DNA from: Scalesia atractyloides
Taxonomy: Eukaryota; Streptophyta; Magnoliopsida; Asterales; Asteraceae
Length of the DNA: 64,000 nucleotides
Reading direction: 5' to 3'
Assembly: GCA_947069175.1 (NCBI GenBank)
Contig: CAMTDV010000003.1
Coordinates: 46,868,694 to 46,932,693, forward strand
Below the pieces are notes generated by a model, which worked only from the letters and a program-made list of their open reading frames with translations, was not told the DNA's origin and made no database searches. Positions within the stretch are counted from its first letter, which is position 1. Each line of letters opens with the position of its first letter. Made by a program: the position numbers and the translations under genes. Below are positions 43,539-56,125 of the stretch, piece after piece.

Positions 43539-45480
43539 AAGTTGGGTTGGATAAGTCAAAGATTAAATGCTATAAGTGTAACAGGTTAGGTCAATTTGCT
43601 AGGGAGTGTAGAAGTCAAACAAATGGTCCAATTATCACACACCCAAGTCCTAGACCTCAAAACACACAAAACACTATCCATTATTCTCATTATACCCCTG
43701 CTCCTCATATGCAAAACACTACTCATTTTGCAAACCCTGTAACCACTGTTCAAGTTCAATATGTCCAAACCACGATTCCTCAGATACAGTATTTTCAAGC
43801 CCCAAGTCCACAGGTTCAAGTTCAACCTGCACCACAAGTTACACAAACCTCTGCTTCTGTAGAGACCAATCAATAAAGCTTCTTTACACAGGGTTTTGTT
43901 GATTGGAGTAGCTTACCTGAGGAACTGGCTGATGAAAATTTTGCTCCAGTTTCTAATACTGAAAAGAAACATGGTATTTTTGTTTCATGGCACTAGACAT
44001 AAATACTTGAAGGGGATGAGTCTGAGGAGGTAGTGTTAAATTCTAATGAGGTTTATGAAAATGTTATGCCAGATGTTTCAAGGTTGGTGAAGAATCTATG
44101 ATCTCAGTGTCAGACCCATGGGAAACCAGTGTTTGTGATGGTGAATGTGATTATGCCATGATGGCTGCTGCTAAGGTATCACCTCAGGTCCTAAACGACT
44201 TTTGTTCTGATAAATGCATTATTGCTTTTGCTAACATAAGAGAGGTGAATGAAAATCTTAGAAACAAAATTTTGGATAATGAAATTCAGTTTGAAAAACT
44301 TGCAAAAGAGTTAAAAACAAAAATGTTTGAAAAAGATTCTGAAATTAGCAATCTCAAACATGTGTCTAGCATAACTAAGGATCAACTCCAAACCATCATA
44401 GAAAAATATCAAAGTTGTAAAAAGGAGCTTGAATCTACCCATATTACTTGTGAAAAGTGGGTAGAATCCTGTAAAGGTTATGAGCTTATGTTAGAATCAC
44501 AAATCAAAAGCAATGTAAAATTTGGTGTAGATTGTAGAAAACATTACCAAGTTTCTCAAAACACTGCTGTAGGTCATTGTGAGTTGATAGAAATTATTCC
44601 AAAAAATATGGTTTGTCAAGAATTAAAGTCACAAAACCAAATGGTAAGAAAATTGTTTTAGAAAGACTAGCAGGATACTCAACTTTTGAGTAAATTGAAA
44701 AATATCAATCCAAACCTACCTGGTCAGATGAGTGCGACATTCTTGACAACTTTAAGCCAATGGATTTTTCAACCATTAAAGGTGTAAAGGCACCACAAGT
44801 CAAGATCATTCCCTTAAAAGATCTCCAGCAGATGTTGTAACATCTGCTGACAAAAAGACAGAAAAGGGAAGAAAAGAGAGAAAATATCAAAGTTGTTTTG
44901 TGATTTTTGTTAAAAGAAGAATCATGTCAATAAAAACTGTTTTCTTCTAAAAGCTTATGATATAAACAAAACAAGTGTGATAATTGATTCACCAAATTGC
45001 ACCATTTGTGGCAGATCAAACCACAAAACTCAAGAGTGTGTTTATCTAAAAAATTTTGAGGTTAAAAGAAATGAGTATAAATCTAAAACACCTGAGAGTT
45101 CAAGAAATGAAAAGACCAAACAGACTATTATCCCTGACTAAACATCTGTTGCAAAACAATTGAATATAACCTCTACTCCTAGAAAGGTTCATGTAACAGA
45201 TGCACCACCAGCTAATAATTTTCCAAGAGGACATGAAAAACCTGCTTAAAAGAGTGTACCACTTGGCTATGAGTTGTACAAAAGACCATCTAAACAAGAG
45301 TTAAAAGGCATCCTCATGGTTATGATCAGTTGATAGGAAATGGTCCACAGTCGATGTTATCAAAATTTGTTCAAACCACTGAGCATATTCCTTGACTTGA
45401 GGCTGAAATGTTTGTGACCCCATCCAAAGCCATCTTGACTTTGGAAACTCACCTAAACTAATTATTTACAAAATAAGGGA
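43534..45480 (+). pseudogene. gag: Copia C2 gag C-terminal part (zinc knuckle, coiled coil)
   Basis: Directly after the TSD the frame reads CYKCNRLGQFARECRSQ, a CX2CX4HX4C nucleocapsid knuckle (about 43568-43610). A proline/glutamine-rich stretch follows (to 43876), then, in a shifted frame, a charged coiled-coil-like segment (44098-44661: EVNENLRNKILDNEIQFEKL and similar). A second CX2C-H-C-like patch (CTICGRSNHKTQEC, 45000-45040) follows. Many stops break it. Confidence 0.85.
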
Positions 45481-45780
45481 GCTTCTACTTGCCTTGATCG
45501 TTTATGGTATGTAGATAGTGGAGGCTCTAGGCACATGACAGGATGTAGAGCCCCACTCAAAGATTTCTGGCACATGGAGGGGGTGATATATCTTTTGGTA
45601 ACAATTCAAAAGGGAAGGTGTTAGGGCTGGGGACTGTCAAGGCTAGGAAACTCAAGTTTGAACATGTAAATCTTATTGACAATCTGAAATTTAATCCTCT
45701 TAGTGTATCTCAAATGAGTGATAAAGGCTATAGGTCATTCTTAACTAAGAAAACTTGTTAGATTGTTGGGCCAGAACTGG
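45481..45780 (+). pseudogene. pol: Copia C2 protease remnant
   Basis: LWYVDSGGSRHMTGCRAPLK carries the Copia aspartic protease DSG motif (45514-45522), followed, after a frame change, by LGTVKARKLKFEHVNLIDNL and LKFNPLSVSQ. A stop lies shortly after. Confidence 0.85.
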
Positions 45781-46780
45781 TTAAAAGGATTTATCAAATC
45801 ATAGCTGAGAGCAAAGCACAACGTGTTGCTCACAGAAGTGGCAATGTGTATGTAGCAGATATGTTGAATGATAATCCAATGTCCAATCTATGTCTGTTCT
45901 CAGTTGCTTCTAACAAAGAGACAGAACTATGGCATAAAAGACTTGGTCACACAAATCTTAAAACTACCACTACACTCTCCAAAAAAGGTCTTGTAAGAGG
46001 TCTTCCATCAAAACAATTCATCTGTGATGAACATTGTGTTTCCTGTTTAAAAGGTAAACAACATAAAAGTTCATACAAATAAATTAATGAGCTCAAAACA
46101 AGTCAGTGTCTGTAATTGCTAATATGGACTTTTTTGGCCCTGTAAAAATCATGAGTCTTAAGAAGAAGAGATACTGTCTTGTCATAGTTGATGATTTTTC
46201 AAGTTTTACATGGTCCTACTTCATACACTCCAAAGATGAGACTGCAAGTATTTTGTAAAATTTTGTAAAACAAGTTGAAAAGCAATTTGACCTACCAGTA
46301 AAAGTCCTTAGGAACGAGAATGAGACAAAGTTTAAAAATAAGGAGTCGTATGATTTCTGTGTGTCAAAATGGATTGTTAGGCAATACAGCATCCCAAGGA
46401 CACCAAAACAAAATGGGGTGGTTGAAAGGAAATCTAGAACTTTGATTGAAGCTGCTAGAATAATGCTTGCAGACTCAGGTTTACCCTTATCTTTTTGGGC
46501 AGAGGCTGTAAACACTGCTTGCTATGTACAGAACAGAGTTTTAATTAACCCTAGACATAAAAGACTGCCTATGAAATTCTATACAAAATTAAACCTCTGT
46601 TCTCCTATTTCAAAATCTTTGGCTACCCATGTTTCATTCTAAACTTAAAAGATTAAATTTCAAAATTTGCAGCTAAAGTAGATTGTGGTTATTTTCTGGG
46701 ATGCTCAACCACTGCTAAAGCCTAGAGAGTCTTTAATTCAAGGACTGAGTGTGTGGAAGAGACCTTGAATGTAAAGTTCA
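45781..46780 (+). pseudogene. pol: Copia C2 integrase remnant
   Basis: The zinc finger is intact (LWHKRLGHTN...HCVSCLKGKQH, HX4H and CX2C). The core keeps the first Asp (MDFFGPVK) and the final Glu (PKQNGVVERKSRTL), but the second catalytic position reads RNENETKF where the family has RSDNGTEF. Stops occur at about 46081 and 46256, and frame changes follow 46600. Confidence 0.88.
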
Positions 46781-48230
46781 ATGAACTTTCTTCATTAAAA
46801 ATCTCAGCTAGTCCTGCAGAACTAGTTTATTTAGATTAATTTACATTTGAATATATGTCTATCAAGACTAACAATGCATGTACACCACAGTCTTGACATC
46901 AAGATTATGGATATGACATTGTGATTCCACAGTACAAAGTCATTTCATCCACCAGAGAAACAGATGTTACTAGCAATTGTGGAAACTCTGCCACTGATGG
47001 ATCAATAGTTGTTGATCCCCAAACCTCTGCCAGCTCATCTAATCAAACCTCTATAAACAAAAGTCCATTTTCTGTGAACAAAAGTCAACCTATCTTTACC
47101 CCCATTCCACATATAACTCCACCTCCATTCCAAACAGATGTTGGCTCTTCAAAATTGCCAAAATATGTTGGCTTAGATGATTCCCATTTGTAGCCTTCAC
47201 CTCAAAATGCCATCATTCCATACAAGGGATATTTAATCTACCTTAGAAACCATCCATCTGACCAAATCATTGGCAACATCAATGAAGGGGTTCTCACAAG
47301 AAGTCAATCCCAAAAAAAATTGTCTTTTTGCTGGTTTTCTATCACTCACATAACCTGTCAAGTACCAAGAGGCACTAGAAGAAAACAGTTGGGTAGAGGC
47401 CATGCAAGAAGATCTCCTATAGTTCAAAAGACAACAAGTATGGGAACTTGTACCATTGCCTCAGGATGTATGTCTCATAGGCACAAAATGGGTCTCCAAG
47501 AACAAAACAGATAAAAGGGGCATTGTTGTCAAAAATAAAGCTAGGCTTGTGGCTCAAGGCTCTAGACAAGAAGAAGGCATTGATTATGATGAAACTTTTG
47601 CTCCTGTTGCAAGACTTGAGGCCATCAGATTGTTTTTAGCCTTTGCTGCCAACCCCAACATCAATGTGTAACAACTGGATATCAAGTGTGCATTCTTATA
47701 TGGCAAGATCAAGGAAGATGTATATGTATACCAACCCCATGGTTTTGAAGATGCTTTTATCCAGATCATGTTTACAAGCTAAACAAAGCTTTATATGGCT
47801 TGAAACAAGCACCTAGAACCTAATATGAAACTCTTTCCACCTTTCTCTTATCCATAGGATTTACAAGAGGTAAAATTGATAAGACTTTGTTTTTAAAATG
47901 GAGAGGAAAGGATTTGATGCATGTCCAAATTTAGGTGGATGACATCATTTTTGGATCCACAAGCAATGGTATTTGTGAAGAGTTTAGAAAACTCATGACA
48001 ACAGAGTTTGAAATGAGTGCTATGGTTGAACTCCAATGCTTTCTCGGTCTTCAAGTTAGGCAATTGCAAAATGGTACTTTCATTCATCAAAGTCAGTATG
48101 TCAAAGAACTACTTACCAAATTTGATATGAATGATTGTAAACCATGTAGTACACCTATGGCTACCTCTAAGCTAGTCCCTATTGATGATAAAGATGACTT
48201 GGTTGATCAAACACTTTAAAGAAGCATGAT
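46781..48230 (+). pseudogene. pol: Copia C2 linker and reverse transcriptase remnant
   Basis: A linker (46921-47193) precedes RT fragments: LIGTKWVSKNKTDKRGIVVK, NKARLVAQGSRQEEGIDYDE, TFAPVARLEAIRLFLAFA, and the catalytic VDDIIFGSTS (47936-47965). The usual Tyr before VDD is a TAG stop. LGLQVRQLQNGTFIHQSQYV follows. Several stops and shifts are present. Confidence 0.9.
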
Positions 48231-48819
48231 TCGGTCTTTATTGTACCTAACTGCATCTAGGCTAGATATCATGTTTGCTACATGGGTCTATGCCAGATCC
48301 CAGTCGGCACCTATGAAGTCAAATCTTATTGATGTGAAAAGGATATTCAGAAACATAAAAGATGCTCCCACGCTTGGTATCTAATATCCTACTAATGGGA
48401 ATATTAAGCTTTCAGGTTACTCAAATAGTGATTTTGCTGGATGCCATGCCACAAGGAACTAAACTTCAGGAGGTTGTCAATTTCTAGGCAATTGCTTAGA
48501 TTCTTAGCAAAGCAAAAAGCAAGCTGTAATTTCAACATCTACAGCTGAGGCTGAGTATATTGATGTTGCAAGTTGCACTACTCAACTCCTATGGCTTCAA
48601 AATCAATTGTTGGATTTTGGTGTAACTGCTCTAAAGACTCCTCTTATGTTAGACAGTCAAGCAGCTGAAAACATCATTAAAAATCTAGTTTCACATTCAA
48701 CAACCAAGCACTTTGACATCAGACATCACTTTGTGAAGGATTGCTATGAAAAAGGTTTAATTTCTCTGCATCATGTTCCAACTAAGGATCAGCTAGTGGA
48801 TGTTCTACGAAGGCTTTAG
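48231..48819 (+). pseudogene. pol: Copia C2 RNase H remnant
   Basis: GYSNSDFAGCHATRN, STSTAEAEYIDVASCTTQLL, LDSQAAENIIKN and TKHFDIRHHFVKDCYEKGLI follow the Copia RNase H pattern to the end at 48819, interrupted by TAG stops (for example at about 48462 and 48509). Confidence 0.9.
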
Positions 48820-49930
48820 ATACATCTACTTTTGAAAGCTTGATCTCTATAATTAGCATGCTTAACATGGATTAAAAAAAAACTTTTGTTTTCCATAAAT
48901 GAAAAGCATTAAAATGTTTCCAGTCAAAAATCTATCCTTAAAAATAGCTAAAATTCCTAAAAGTCTGTTTTAAACCACTATTTCTAAGCCTCTGTTTAGC
49001 TTAAATATTTATCCACTGCTAAATGTAACCTCTGTTATCCAATCCACTGTTCCATCCATTGGGCTAAACCACTGTTTTGCCTTATCCACTGATATCTATC
49101 CTCTGATAGAGTAAAATCACCACTGTTCATGACCACTATTCTCAACTACTGCTGGTTCTCAATAGCGGTTTCCCTAACAACTGTCCTCCATTATCCATTA
49201 GAGGTTACACGTGGACAGATGATTAGCCATCAGATCTTTGAAACCGTTGCCACGTTAACATTCACTTTTTCCCTTTATATATCACCGTTCTCTCCAAACA
49301 GAGTTTTTACTTACCATCTCGAATTCAAAATTCTCTAAAACGGTTTTCACTACACTCATCTTCTTCATTACCTCTCTATAGTTCCAAGAAGGCCAGACTA
49401 CTCAACAGATGTTGTCCCTCATCAGACCCAAACCATTAAAAGGTAGCCCTTAACCGTTATCTTAACCACAATTTCCTTACATAAAAAAAAGGCAAAAGCA
49501 GATGGAATAGGATGATGAATAGAGGTTTGAAGAGCACAGAAAAGTGGGAATTAAAAATCGACTACTCGATCACATTGATGCTGCAATTAAAAGAAACAAT
49601 CTCTAACCTTCTAAGCAAATCTCTTCCACCAAGCTCAACAATAAGTCTTATCTCAAGAAAACCAACTAATCCAAAAATTCTAAAGTGGAAGTCATCCTCA
49701 GACACCCACGAATTGACTATGCTTAGATCAGATTGTTCAATCAAGAAGCTAAAACTGGAGGATGCATATGCTCTGAATGTAGATGACCTCCAAGAACTTT
49801 TGAACCTTGAATTGCAAAGGATTTTGAAGACATGTATTCCATGAACATAGAACTACTGTTCAAAGGGAAAATCAGGAATTACTGTTGAGACATAAAGATT
49901 AGCAATAAAGAAGGGTTTTGGCATCATCTG
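48820..49930 (+). other. 3' tail of Copia C2 (possible relic of a SIRE-type extra ORF)
   Basis: This is about 1.1 kb between RNase H and the purine tract. 48960-49150 is rich in CCACTGTT and CCTCTGTT motifs. The ORF 49512-49844 (110 codons) has a helical, charged C-terminus but no domain I recognise. SIRE elements often have a region of this kind, sometimes env-like, but no transmembrane or signal sequence is evident here. Confidence 0.5.
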
Positions 49931-49944
49931 TTCTAGGGGGAGAT
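49931..49944 (+). promoter_or_regulatory. Polypurine tract of Copia C2
   Basis: AGGGGGAGAT lies just before the 3' LTR start TGTTGG. Confidence 0.85.
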
Positions 49945-50641
49945 TGTTGGATCTATTGAACCCTATAAAAGAACAGATGATTGAAAGCCAAAATAATCTA
50001 CAACATCTGATCACTAATAAAGATCCCTGTTCTAAACTCTTTTGATACTTAAAGACTGTTCACAAGATCTATTAAAGACAAAGCTCTTCTAGAAGCAAAG
50101 GTCTGTTAGAGACAAACTCCGATAAAGAACCAAAGAACTGCTATGGCAAAGGTCTGCTGATGAGAAACTTTGATGAAGATAAAGTCTGTTGAAGTAAAGT
50201 CTGCTGAAGACTAACAAAGGATGAAGCCAAAGAGGGGATATCTCAACACTTGTTATCATCAAAGTTTATATTGTATTTTAATGTAACAGTGTTTAGGTCT
50301 AGCAGTGTTTAGAGTTTGTTTAGTTCGTTAAATGTCACTTTCATAGTGATGTCAGCCAAAGATACTCAGTGGTTTATAACGTACTATAAATAGAACAGTG
50401 CTTGTACTATTCTATCTATCATTTTGTATGAACAAATTAGAGTGATCTTAGGCTGACGGGGAATTTGTAATTTGCATACATACGTGATTAATATTACAAA
50501 AGCATGCCAATGAAAACAGTCTTTCTATTGTTGTGATTTCAAAGTTTTACACACTTCTACTGCACTGTTTCATTGATTATTATCTTCTTCCACTGACTTC
50601 ATCTAAAACAATCACATCAACATCAAACTCAGATCCTAACA
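49945..50641 (+). mobile_element. 3' LTR of Copia C2
   Basis: It starts TGTTGGATCTATTG and ends AGATCCTAACA. It aligns with the 5' LTR with many substitutions, so C2 is older than B. Confidence 0.95.
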
Positions 50642-51311
50642 ACCGATAACCAAGAAAACACTCAATCCCAAAATACCGAAACAACCAAACCACCCTGGTC
50701 CCTTACTCCGGTTGTTGGACTATGACAAAAGACCGACGAGCAATTCACTAAGTTCGTAAGCTTGCTTAAACAACTTCACATCAATCTCCCGTTTGTAGAA
50801 GTTCTCACTCAAATGCCAAAATACTCCAAGTTTATGAGAGATTTCCTCACTCACAAATGGAAGATTGAATCCATTCAACAAGTCAACTTAAGTGAAAAGT
50901 GCTCAGTGACACTCCTCTACAATCTCCCTCAAAAGAAGATTGATCCCGGAAGCTTCACCATTCCTTGCTCCATTGGAAGATCACCAATAAGCAACGCACT
51001 AGCCGACCTAGGGGCTAGCATTAATCTAATGCCCACCTCTATGTTCAAACGACTTGGACTAGGCAAGACACACCCTACGAGGATGAGCACAGAACTTGCG
51101 GATAGGTCGGTAAAATACCCTCAAGGTGTCGTAGAAAATTTGTTAGTAAAAGTCGGGAAATTTGTTTTTCCGGCCAACTTTGTATCCTAGATATGGAGGA
51201 AGTCACCGAAATGCCCCTCCTATTAGGAAGACCCTTCCTTGCCACTGCACGGACCATGGTGGATATGAGCGATGGAAAATTAACATTAGGGGTTGGCCAC
51301 TTGCGAGGTGG
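50642..51311 (+). pseudogene. Athila-like D protease remnant
   Basis: After the C2 insertion, D's frame continues as KMPKYSKFMRDFLT-like sequence, then PCSIGRSPISNALADLGASI followed by NLMPTSMFKRLGLG, the Athila aspartic protease signature with its D-L-G-A active-site variant. A stop at 51188 and a frame change are followed by MPLLLGRPFLATARTMVDMS, the protease C-terminus. The sequence then leaves coding altogether, so RT and everything after it is deleted. Confidence 0.88.
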
Positions 51312-51570
51312 GTAAATTTGTATATAATTAAATAGAACTTTAAAAAGGTGTGTTATGCCCAATATAGATAACTTTTCTTAAAATATGTTTTAGATAAACC
51401 ATGACGAATAAGATTGTAAATAAAATAAAAACAAAATAAATTTAGAACTTGGATTCCTGACACTCTAAAGATAAACCCAAAACTTCTCTTCTACCAATTC
51501 TGTTTGGGTGTGTAAGCCACATTATAGAGTTTTGCTTGAGGACAAGCAGAGATTCAAGTGTTGGGGTATC
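51312..51570 (+). other. 3' non-coding end of Athila-like D
   Basis: It contains the Athila-type block TTGCTTGAGGACAAGCAGAG and the purine-rich GTTGGGGTATC just before the LTR. No coding signal. Confidence 0.7.
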
Positions 51571-52505
51571 TGATGTGCGCAAAATGCGTACATAAATTAC
51601 ATCAAACAAGGCATAAAATCGACCCTTTTTCGATATTAATGTTGGAAAAAGCATGTTTCTTTGTTTACTTTTAAATTACAGGATCAAAATAGGTTATACG
51701 AATATAAATACAAAGAAGAAGGGTTGACACGACCTGCTGAACCCCCATCCACATCCAAAACAACAAAATAACAAGAACAAAAGCTTAGGCACGGGGCCAT
51801 GACCACCAGGCATGGGGTCGTGCCCAGTCAAGATTCTCTCCAGAAAAAGACAACAGCAAAAGACAAACCAACAAGGGGTCGTGCTAACCCAACACGGGAC
51901 GTGGTCAACTCTAAGATTCGTAGAATCTGTGATAGTACAGCAAGTACTCTGACCACGGGGCCGTGCCATGACACCACGGGGTGTGTTGGTACAAAACCTA
52001 ACATCTACAGTTAATGAAGGGAGATAAAGAGAAGACCACGAGGTCGTGCCTACCCTCTATTTCCAACTATTAATAGAGGTTCTTGGTTCAAGAGAATGAT
52101 ATCCCTTCGCAACCCACTTCTCTCACACTTGCCATCAGTCCACCACCACTACAGCACCAACACCCACAACGTCATCCATATTTCACCTTTTAGAGTGTGT
52201 GTAGTAGTCTCGGGATCCAAGATTGATTTTAAGAGTTCTTGTTAAACAAAGGCCATGCTTTGCTAATCTCTTACATCACCTTATGAAGATAAATCTTTTA
52301 TGTATTACTTTTGATTTCTAATCTTTGGCAACTTTTTAATTGGGTTATATTAATGACTTTAATAACTAGTTTTTTTTTATTGAAAGTTAACTTTGGTTAA
52401 TCATTCCTTCATGTTTCGTTGTTTCACTCACTCGTGTCTTTAAGGTCTATATAAAGCACGTTAACCACCTGGAAGGGGGTTAGAAGGGTGTTTAGGTAAA
52501 GTTCT
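51571..52505 (+). mobile_element. 3' LTR of Athila-like D (first part)
   Basis: It starts TGATGTGCGCAAAATGCG and follows the 5' LTR up to the segment equivalent to about 29715, where element C interrupts it. It includes the CACGGGGCCGTG array at 51790-52050. Confidence 0.9.
52501..52505. repeat. Probable left TSD of element C: GTTCT
   Basis: The five bases before TGTGACAAATGG; the right copy would lie outside the window. Confidence 0.5.
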
Positions 52506-55500
52506 TGTGACAAATGGCAAATAACCGGTAATTCCGTACAATTTAATCAGTAATTTCATATTATAATCTCATGCATAGTTATCGTAATTTAATTGCAAAA
52601 CTGAGTCGTACGTCATTAGGGCAAGTAAACCTGATCATAACATATACTGGTTTCCGTTACGACGAGAAACAGACCAAAACAATGCCCTAAAAGTGTTGGT
52701 AGAAAGTGTTGGTAGAAAGTGTTGGGCGCACTAATTGGGTGACACTAACTGTGTCGGTAAACCCGCTGAAACGAATCAGGACAAGAAATAACGGCACATT
52801 AATGCCATACCTGAGTCCATATACAAATGAAAACACATATTTGAGAACAACCATTACAATAATACATAACTTTCCGGTACAACGCCTAAATTTCAAAAAT
52901 TGTCCGTCTCGACCAAAAAGGCGACAAATGTCAGTTTGTCTGCAACACTAATTCGGTGAATTCCGGATGTAAGAATAAGAATAAAACAATGTAAACATCC
53001 TAAAATAATGTGAGAATAGCAAAAATGCACAAAAGACATCGTTTCCGGTCATTCGTCAAACAGTGCACAATTCGACCGAAAAGCGGTCGATTGTCGAAAC
53101 GACAAATATTTTAGTGGCCGATAGCCTCATCCGGGCATCCAGTGAACTAGTTAAGCATTATTTGGAACTCGGAATCCATTCAACTAACATTAGGTCACGG
53201 AAACACAACTATCGGAAAAGTTCGACGGCGGAACATAAAAGTGCCGATATCTATCGAACGGTTGAACGAAAGACAAATCGGCCATCCTAACTTATCGTAT
53301 ATTCGTCTAGCGAACTAGTCATGCATATTTTTGGATCGGAAATGCACTAATTAGACACCATATTAGTTGTGGTAGTCGAAAACAAAGGCTTCCGATACTA
53401 AATAAATAGTTCCGTTTATTAGCGAATATTACGACGATGAGCGATCTAGCGACATATCCGTCATCCGAAACTTATTTTGGAGAATCATATGGATTAAATG
53501 CCATGTAAATACACACTAAACTCAAGTCTTATGCTTATGATACAAGATCAACCCCTAATCACCATACTTAAACTAATTACCTAAATATCTAATAAAAAAC
53601 ACATGTTATAATAAATATTTACACTTAACTCCCCCTCTCAAGTGGGTCCCACCCCACTTGATTTTGTTGAAAAATGGAGATCATAAGTTTGGTATTTAAG
53701 ATCTTGATGGAAGACTTGAAAGATTGGAAATATATATCATGAGCTCCAAAAATAATTCACCATTTCCTTATCAAAAAGTTGTAACACATTTGCTCTCATT
53801 CTTCTTCCTACCTCACGGCTACACTACCATCTCCATACACCACCATTTAGCCACCACAATCTACCACTTTTTACATTATTTGAAGCCTAATCAAGTCTAC
53901 TAAAGGAGCTTGCATGGATGGAGATCATTAGGGCCTCCTAAGGAGCTTTCTTTTCTACTAAATCTTCAAGGAACTTGTGCACCCACTGTGAGCTAAACTC
54001 CTCCATAATCTAGCTTATTTTTATGCTTAGATTATTAGTGTACAAGTTGATCATCTTGAAAATCAAGAAAAGATATATCAAAAACCCTAAAACACAACAT
54101 AATAATAACACTAAATATTGTTTATTTTGTGTTGATTATATGTTTATATGATTGTTAGATTTCATGTTGAAGTTGTTTATGTTGATAAGTGAAGATTTAA
54201 ACATGTTAAGGTTTAAATCTAAACAAGATCATCAACTATATCATCCATGAAAAATACTACAACTTAAAAATAATTTTTATGCATATGAATGATTTTTATG
54301 AGAAGTACACACTTATATTTAAGTTGTAATCACCTTAAAAAATGTGTAATAATTAAGGGGTTAAGTGCATGAACTTGTCTAAACAACATGCTAAAACATT
54401 AATTTGAAATTGTTAATAAATACTAAAAACCCACTTGAGTTACTAAGATTTTAAATCATAAAAGTCATGGATGATGATATTTAATTATGTCAAATAAATG
54501 TTAGATGGTTGTTGATGATGACTGTGAGCTTAAACAGGTTTTGAATACGTTTTTGAAACGTGGAAAACGCCATAGTTTAGGGGAAACTATGGCGAAATTT
54601 TCTAAAAGTCTAATCGCGATTAAAAATGATTAGTGGGGTGATTAGTGGGACTAAAAGCGATTAGTGACTCAAATCGTCACTAAGTAGACTCTAATGACAA
54701 GGGTTATCCCTAAATAACCAAGTGTTTAAACAAATTATAAATATATATTTATAAGTAAAAATAAATGTTTTTACAAATATATATTTTTACTTGGAAAATA
54801 TTACAAGTATTTATATACATATTTACCAAAAAAAAGACATGGGCTAAGCCCAATGACAAGAAAACATGGGCTAAGCCCAAAGACATAAAATTACTTGGGC
54901 TAGGCCCGGTGACAAGAAAACATGGGCTAGGCCCAAAGAGATAAATTACATGGGCTAGGCCCAGTGACAAGAAAACATGGGCTAGGCCCAATGACATGTG
55001 AAGGGCAAGGCACAGTTCATACATTGTTTGAAAACAATAATATGTATATATATATTTTTGAGAAATATATATAACAATTTTAGTCAAACAAACTAACTAC
55101 CAACACTATAATAATATTCTAAGTTGTTCAATCATAACAAAGAAACACATAACAAGAATTCAAGATGAACAACGAGTACAAGGTCCATTGAGACCTGGGT
55201 GTCTAATGAAACCAATACGCATGTAGGTTACATACGTTGCGGACACCGAACGATAAGTAGTACGACTTAAAGGAACGCAAAAACTATGAGTTCATGTCCC
55301 TCCTTTCACTTATTTTAAGTTTTGGTTTAAACTATCGAGGGGAAATACATGTCATGTCAAAACAATATGTTAGCTATGAGTTAGCAGATAATAGATCACT
55401 GTGCGTAAGTAGGAAAGAACAGTTGTAACCATTAATCACTTAGTGACCAAGGTGCAAAAGAGGTAGATCTATTGAGTTTGAGACCCGCTCCACTCCTGGT

Positions 55501-56107
55501 TGGTATACCCATTGGAGTGCTTTTGTGATCCCAACATGTCAAAGAAGTCTTGGTTTGGTTACTTACTTATGGCACAAGTATGTCAGGGTGCTCGCGACAA
55601 ACTGATAGATCCTTAATTAACTCATTGATGCTAATAACATACTTGGATTACAATACAGGTTTTCAAGGATGACATTTTGATACGAAAACATTAAAGTACA
55701 TGAACTCGTCAACTTTATGTTGACTTTTTAAATTACATGTATTTCAAGACGCAGGATTTGAGCTGGTGATGGGATCTGGGTATGGGAATTTACAAGACAA
55801 CAATGTACTACCTTTTGGAGGGTTTGCCTTTTATATCCCAACCTCGTTTGGGTATATAGAGGTCAAAGCCTCAACATGAATTTGTGATGAAAACAATATC
55901 CTATTTTGGAACGTGTGTTTTAAACTATGTTTGTAAGTGGTAAACTGAGACATATAACTATGTGATTTCACCTTTTGATGGTTGTAATATCGGAACGAAA
56001 CTTATGAATGGCATGCATCGTTGTTAATTTATAATGTTTACTATATTGGATGCAATGATTACCTAATAGTCACACACTTGCGCTTTCGCTACGACCAGGG
56101 TGTGACA
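52506..56107 (+). mobile_element. 5' LTR of element C
   Basis: It starts TGTGACAAATGG and ends ACCAGGGTGTGACA. It is a homologue of the 4.14-kb solo LTR but lacks about 0.5 kb near 54825. It contains the GGGCTAGGCCC minisatellite at 54835-55000; the 112-codon minus-strand ORF at 54749-55087 merely translates that repeat. Confidence 0.93.
54835..55000 (+). repeat. GGGCTAGGCCC minisatellite in the LTR of C
   Basis: Six units of about 28 bp. The first two have GGGCTAAGCCC; the rest match the solo LTR array at 7000-7160. Confidence 0.85.
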
Positions 56108-56110
56108 GGT

Positions 56111-56125
56111 TGGTATCAGAGCTCC
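56111..56125 (+). promoter_or_regulatory. Primer-binding site of element C (tRNA-iMet)
   Basis: TGGTATCAGAGCTCC starts four bases (GGT plus T overlap) after the LTR end. Confidence 0.9.

Larger units (their letters stand above)
32287..50641 (+). mobile_element. Ty1/Copia element C2 (SIRE-like), decayed, carrying element B
   Basis: The LTRs are 679 and 697 bp and share TGTTG.ATCTATTGAACCC starts and CCTAACA ends, with near-perfect TSDs. Gag, protease, integrase, RT and RNase H occur in Copia order, all with stops and frameshifts. A 1.1-kb tail between RNase H and the 3' LTR fits SIRE elements, which often have an extra 3' region. Without B the element would be about 9 kb. Confidence 0.93.
28707..52505 (+). 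mobile_element. Athila-like element D, pol-less, with nested insertions
   Basis: It has a 5' LTR (28707-30438), a tRNA-Asp-type primer site, a gag remnant, a protease remnant, a purine tract and a 3' LTR starting at 51571. That LTR is broken at 52505 by element C and must resume beyond the window. RT, RNase H and integrase are absent: after the protease (about 51311) the sequence goes almost directly to the Athila-type 3' end (GAGGACAAGCAGAGATTCAA, 51538-51557). The probable left TSD is ATCAT (28702-28706). Copia C2 (32287-50641) is nested between gag and protease. Confidence 0.85.

Noticed and set aside
49129..49338. Env-like membrane protein in the Copia C2 tail
   Set aside because: The 69-codon ORF has hydrophobic parts but no clear signal peptide or membrane anchor and no family match that I recognise.
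54749..55087. 112-codon minus-strand ORF with repeated SLGLAHVF units
   Set aside because: It is a translation of the GGGCTAGGCCC minisatellite in the LTR of C. The solo LTR lacks an equivalent open frame.
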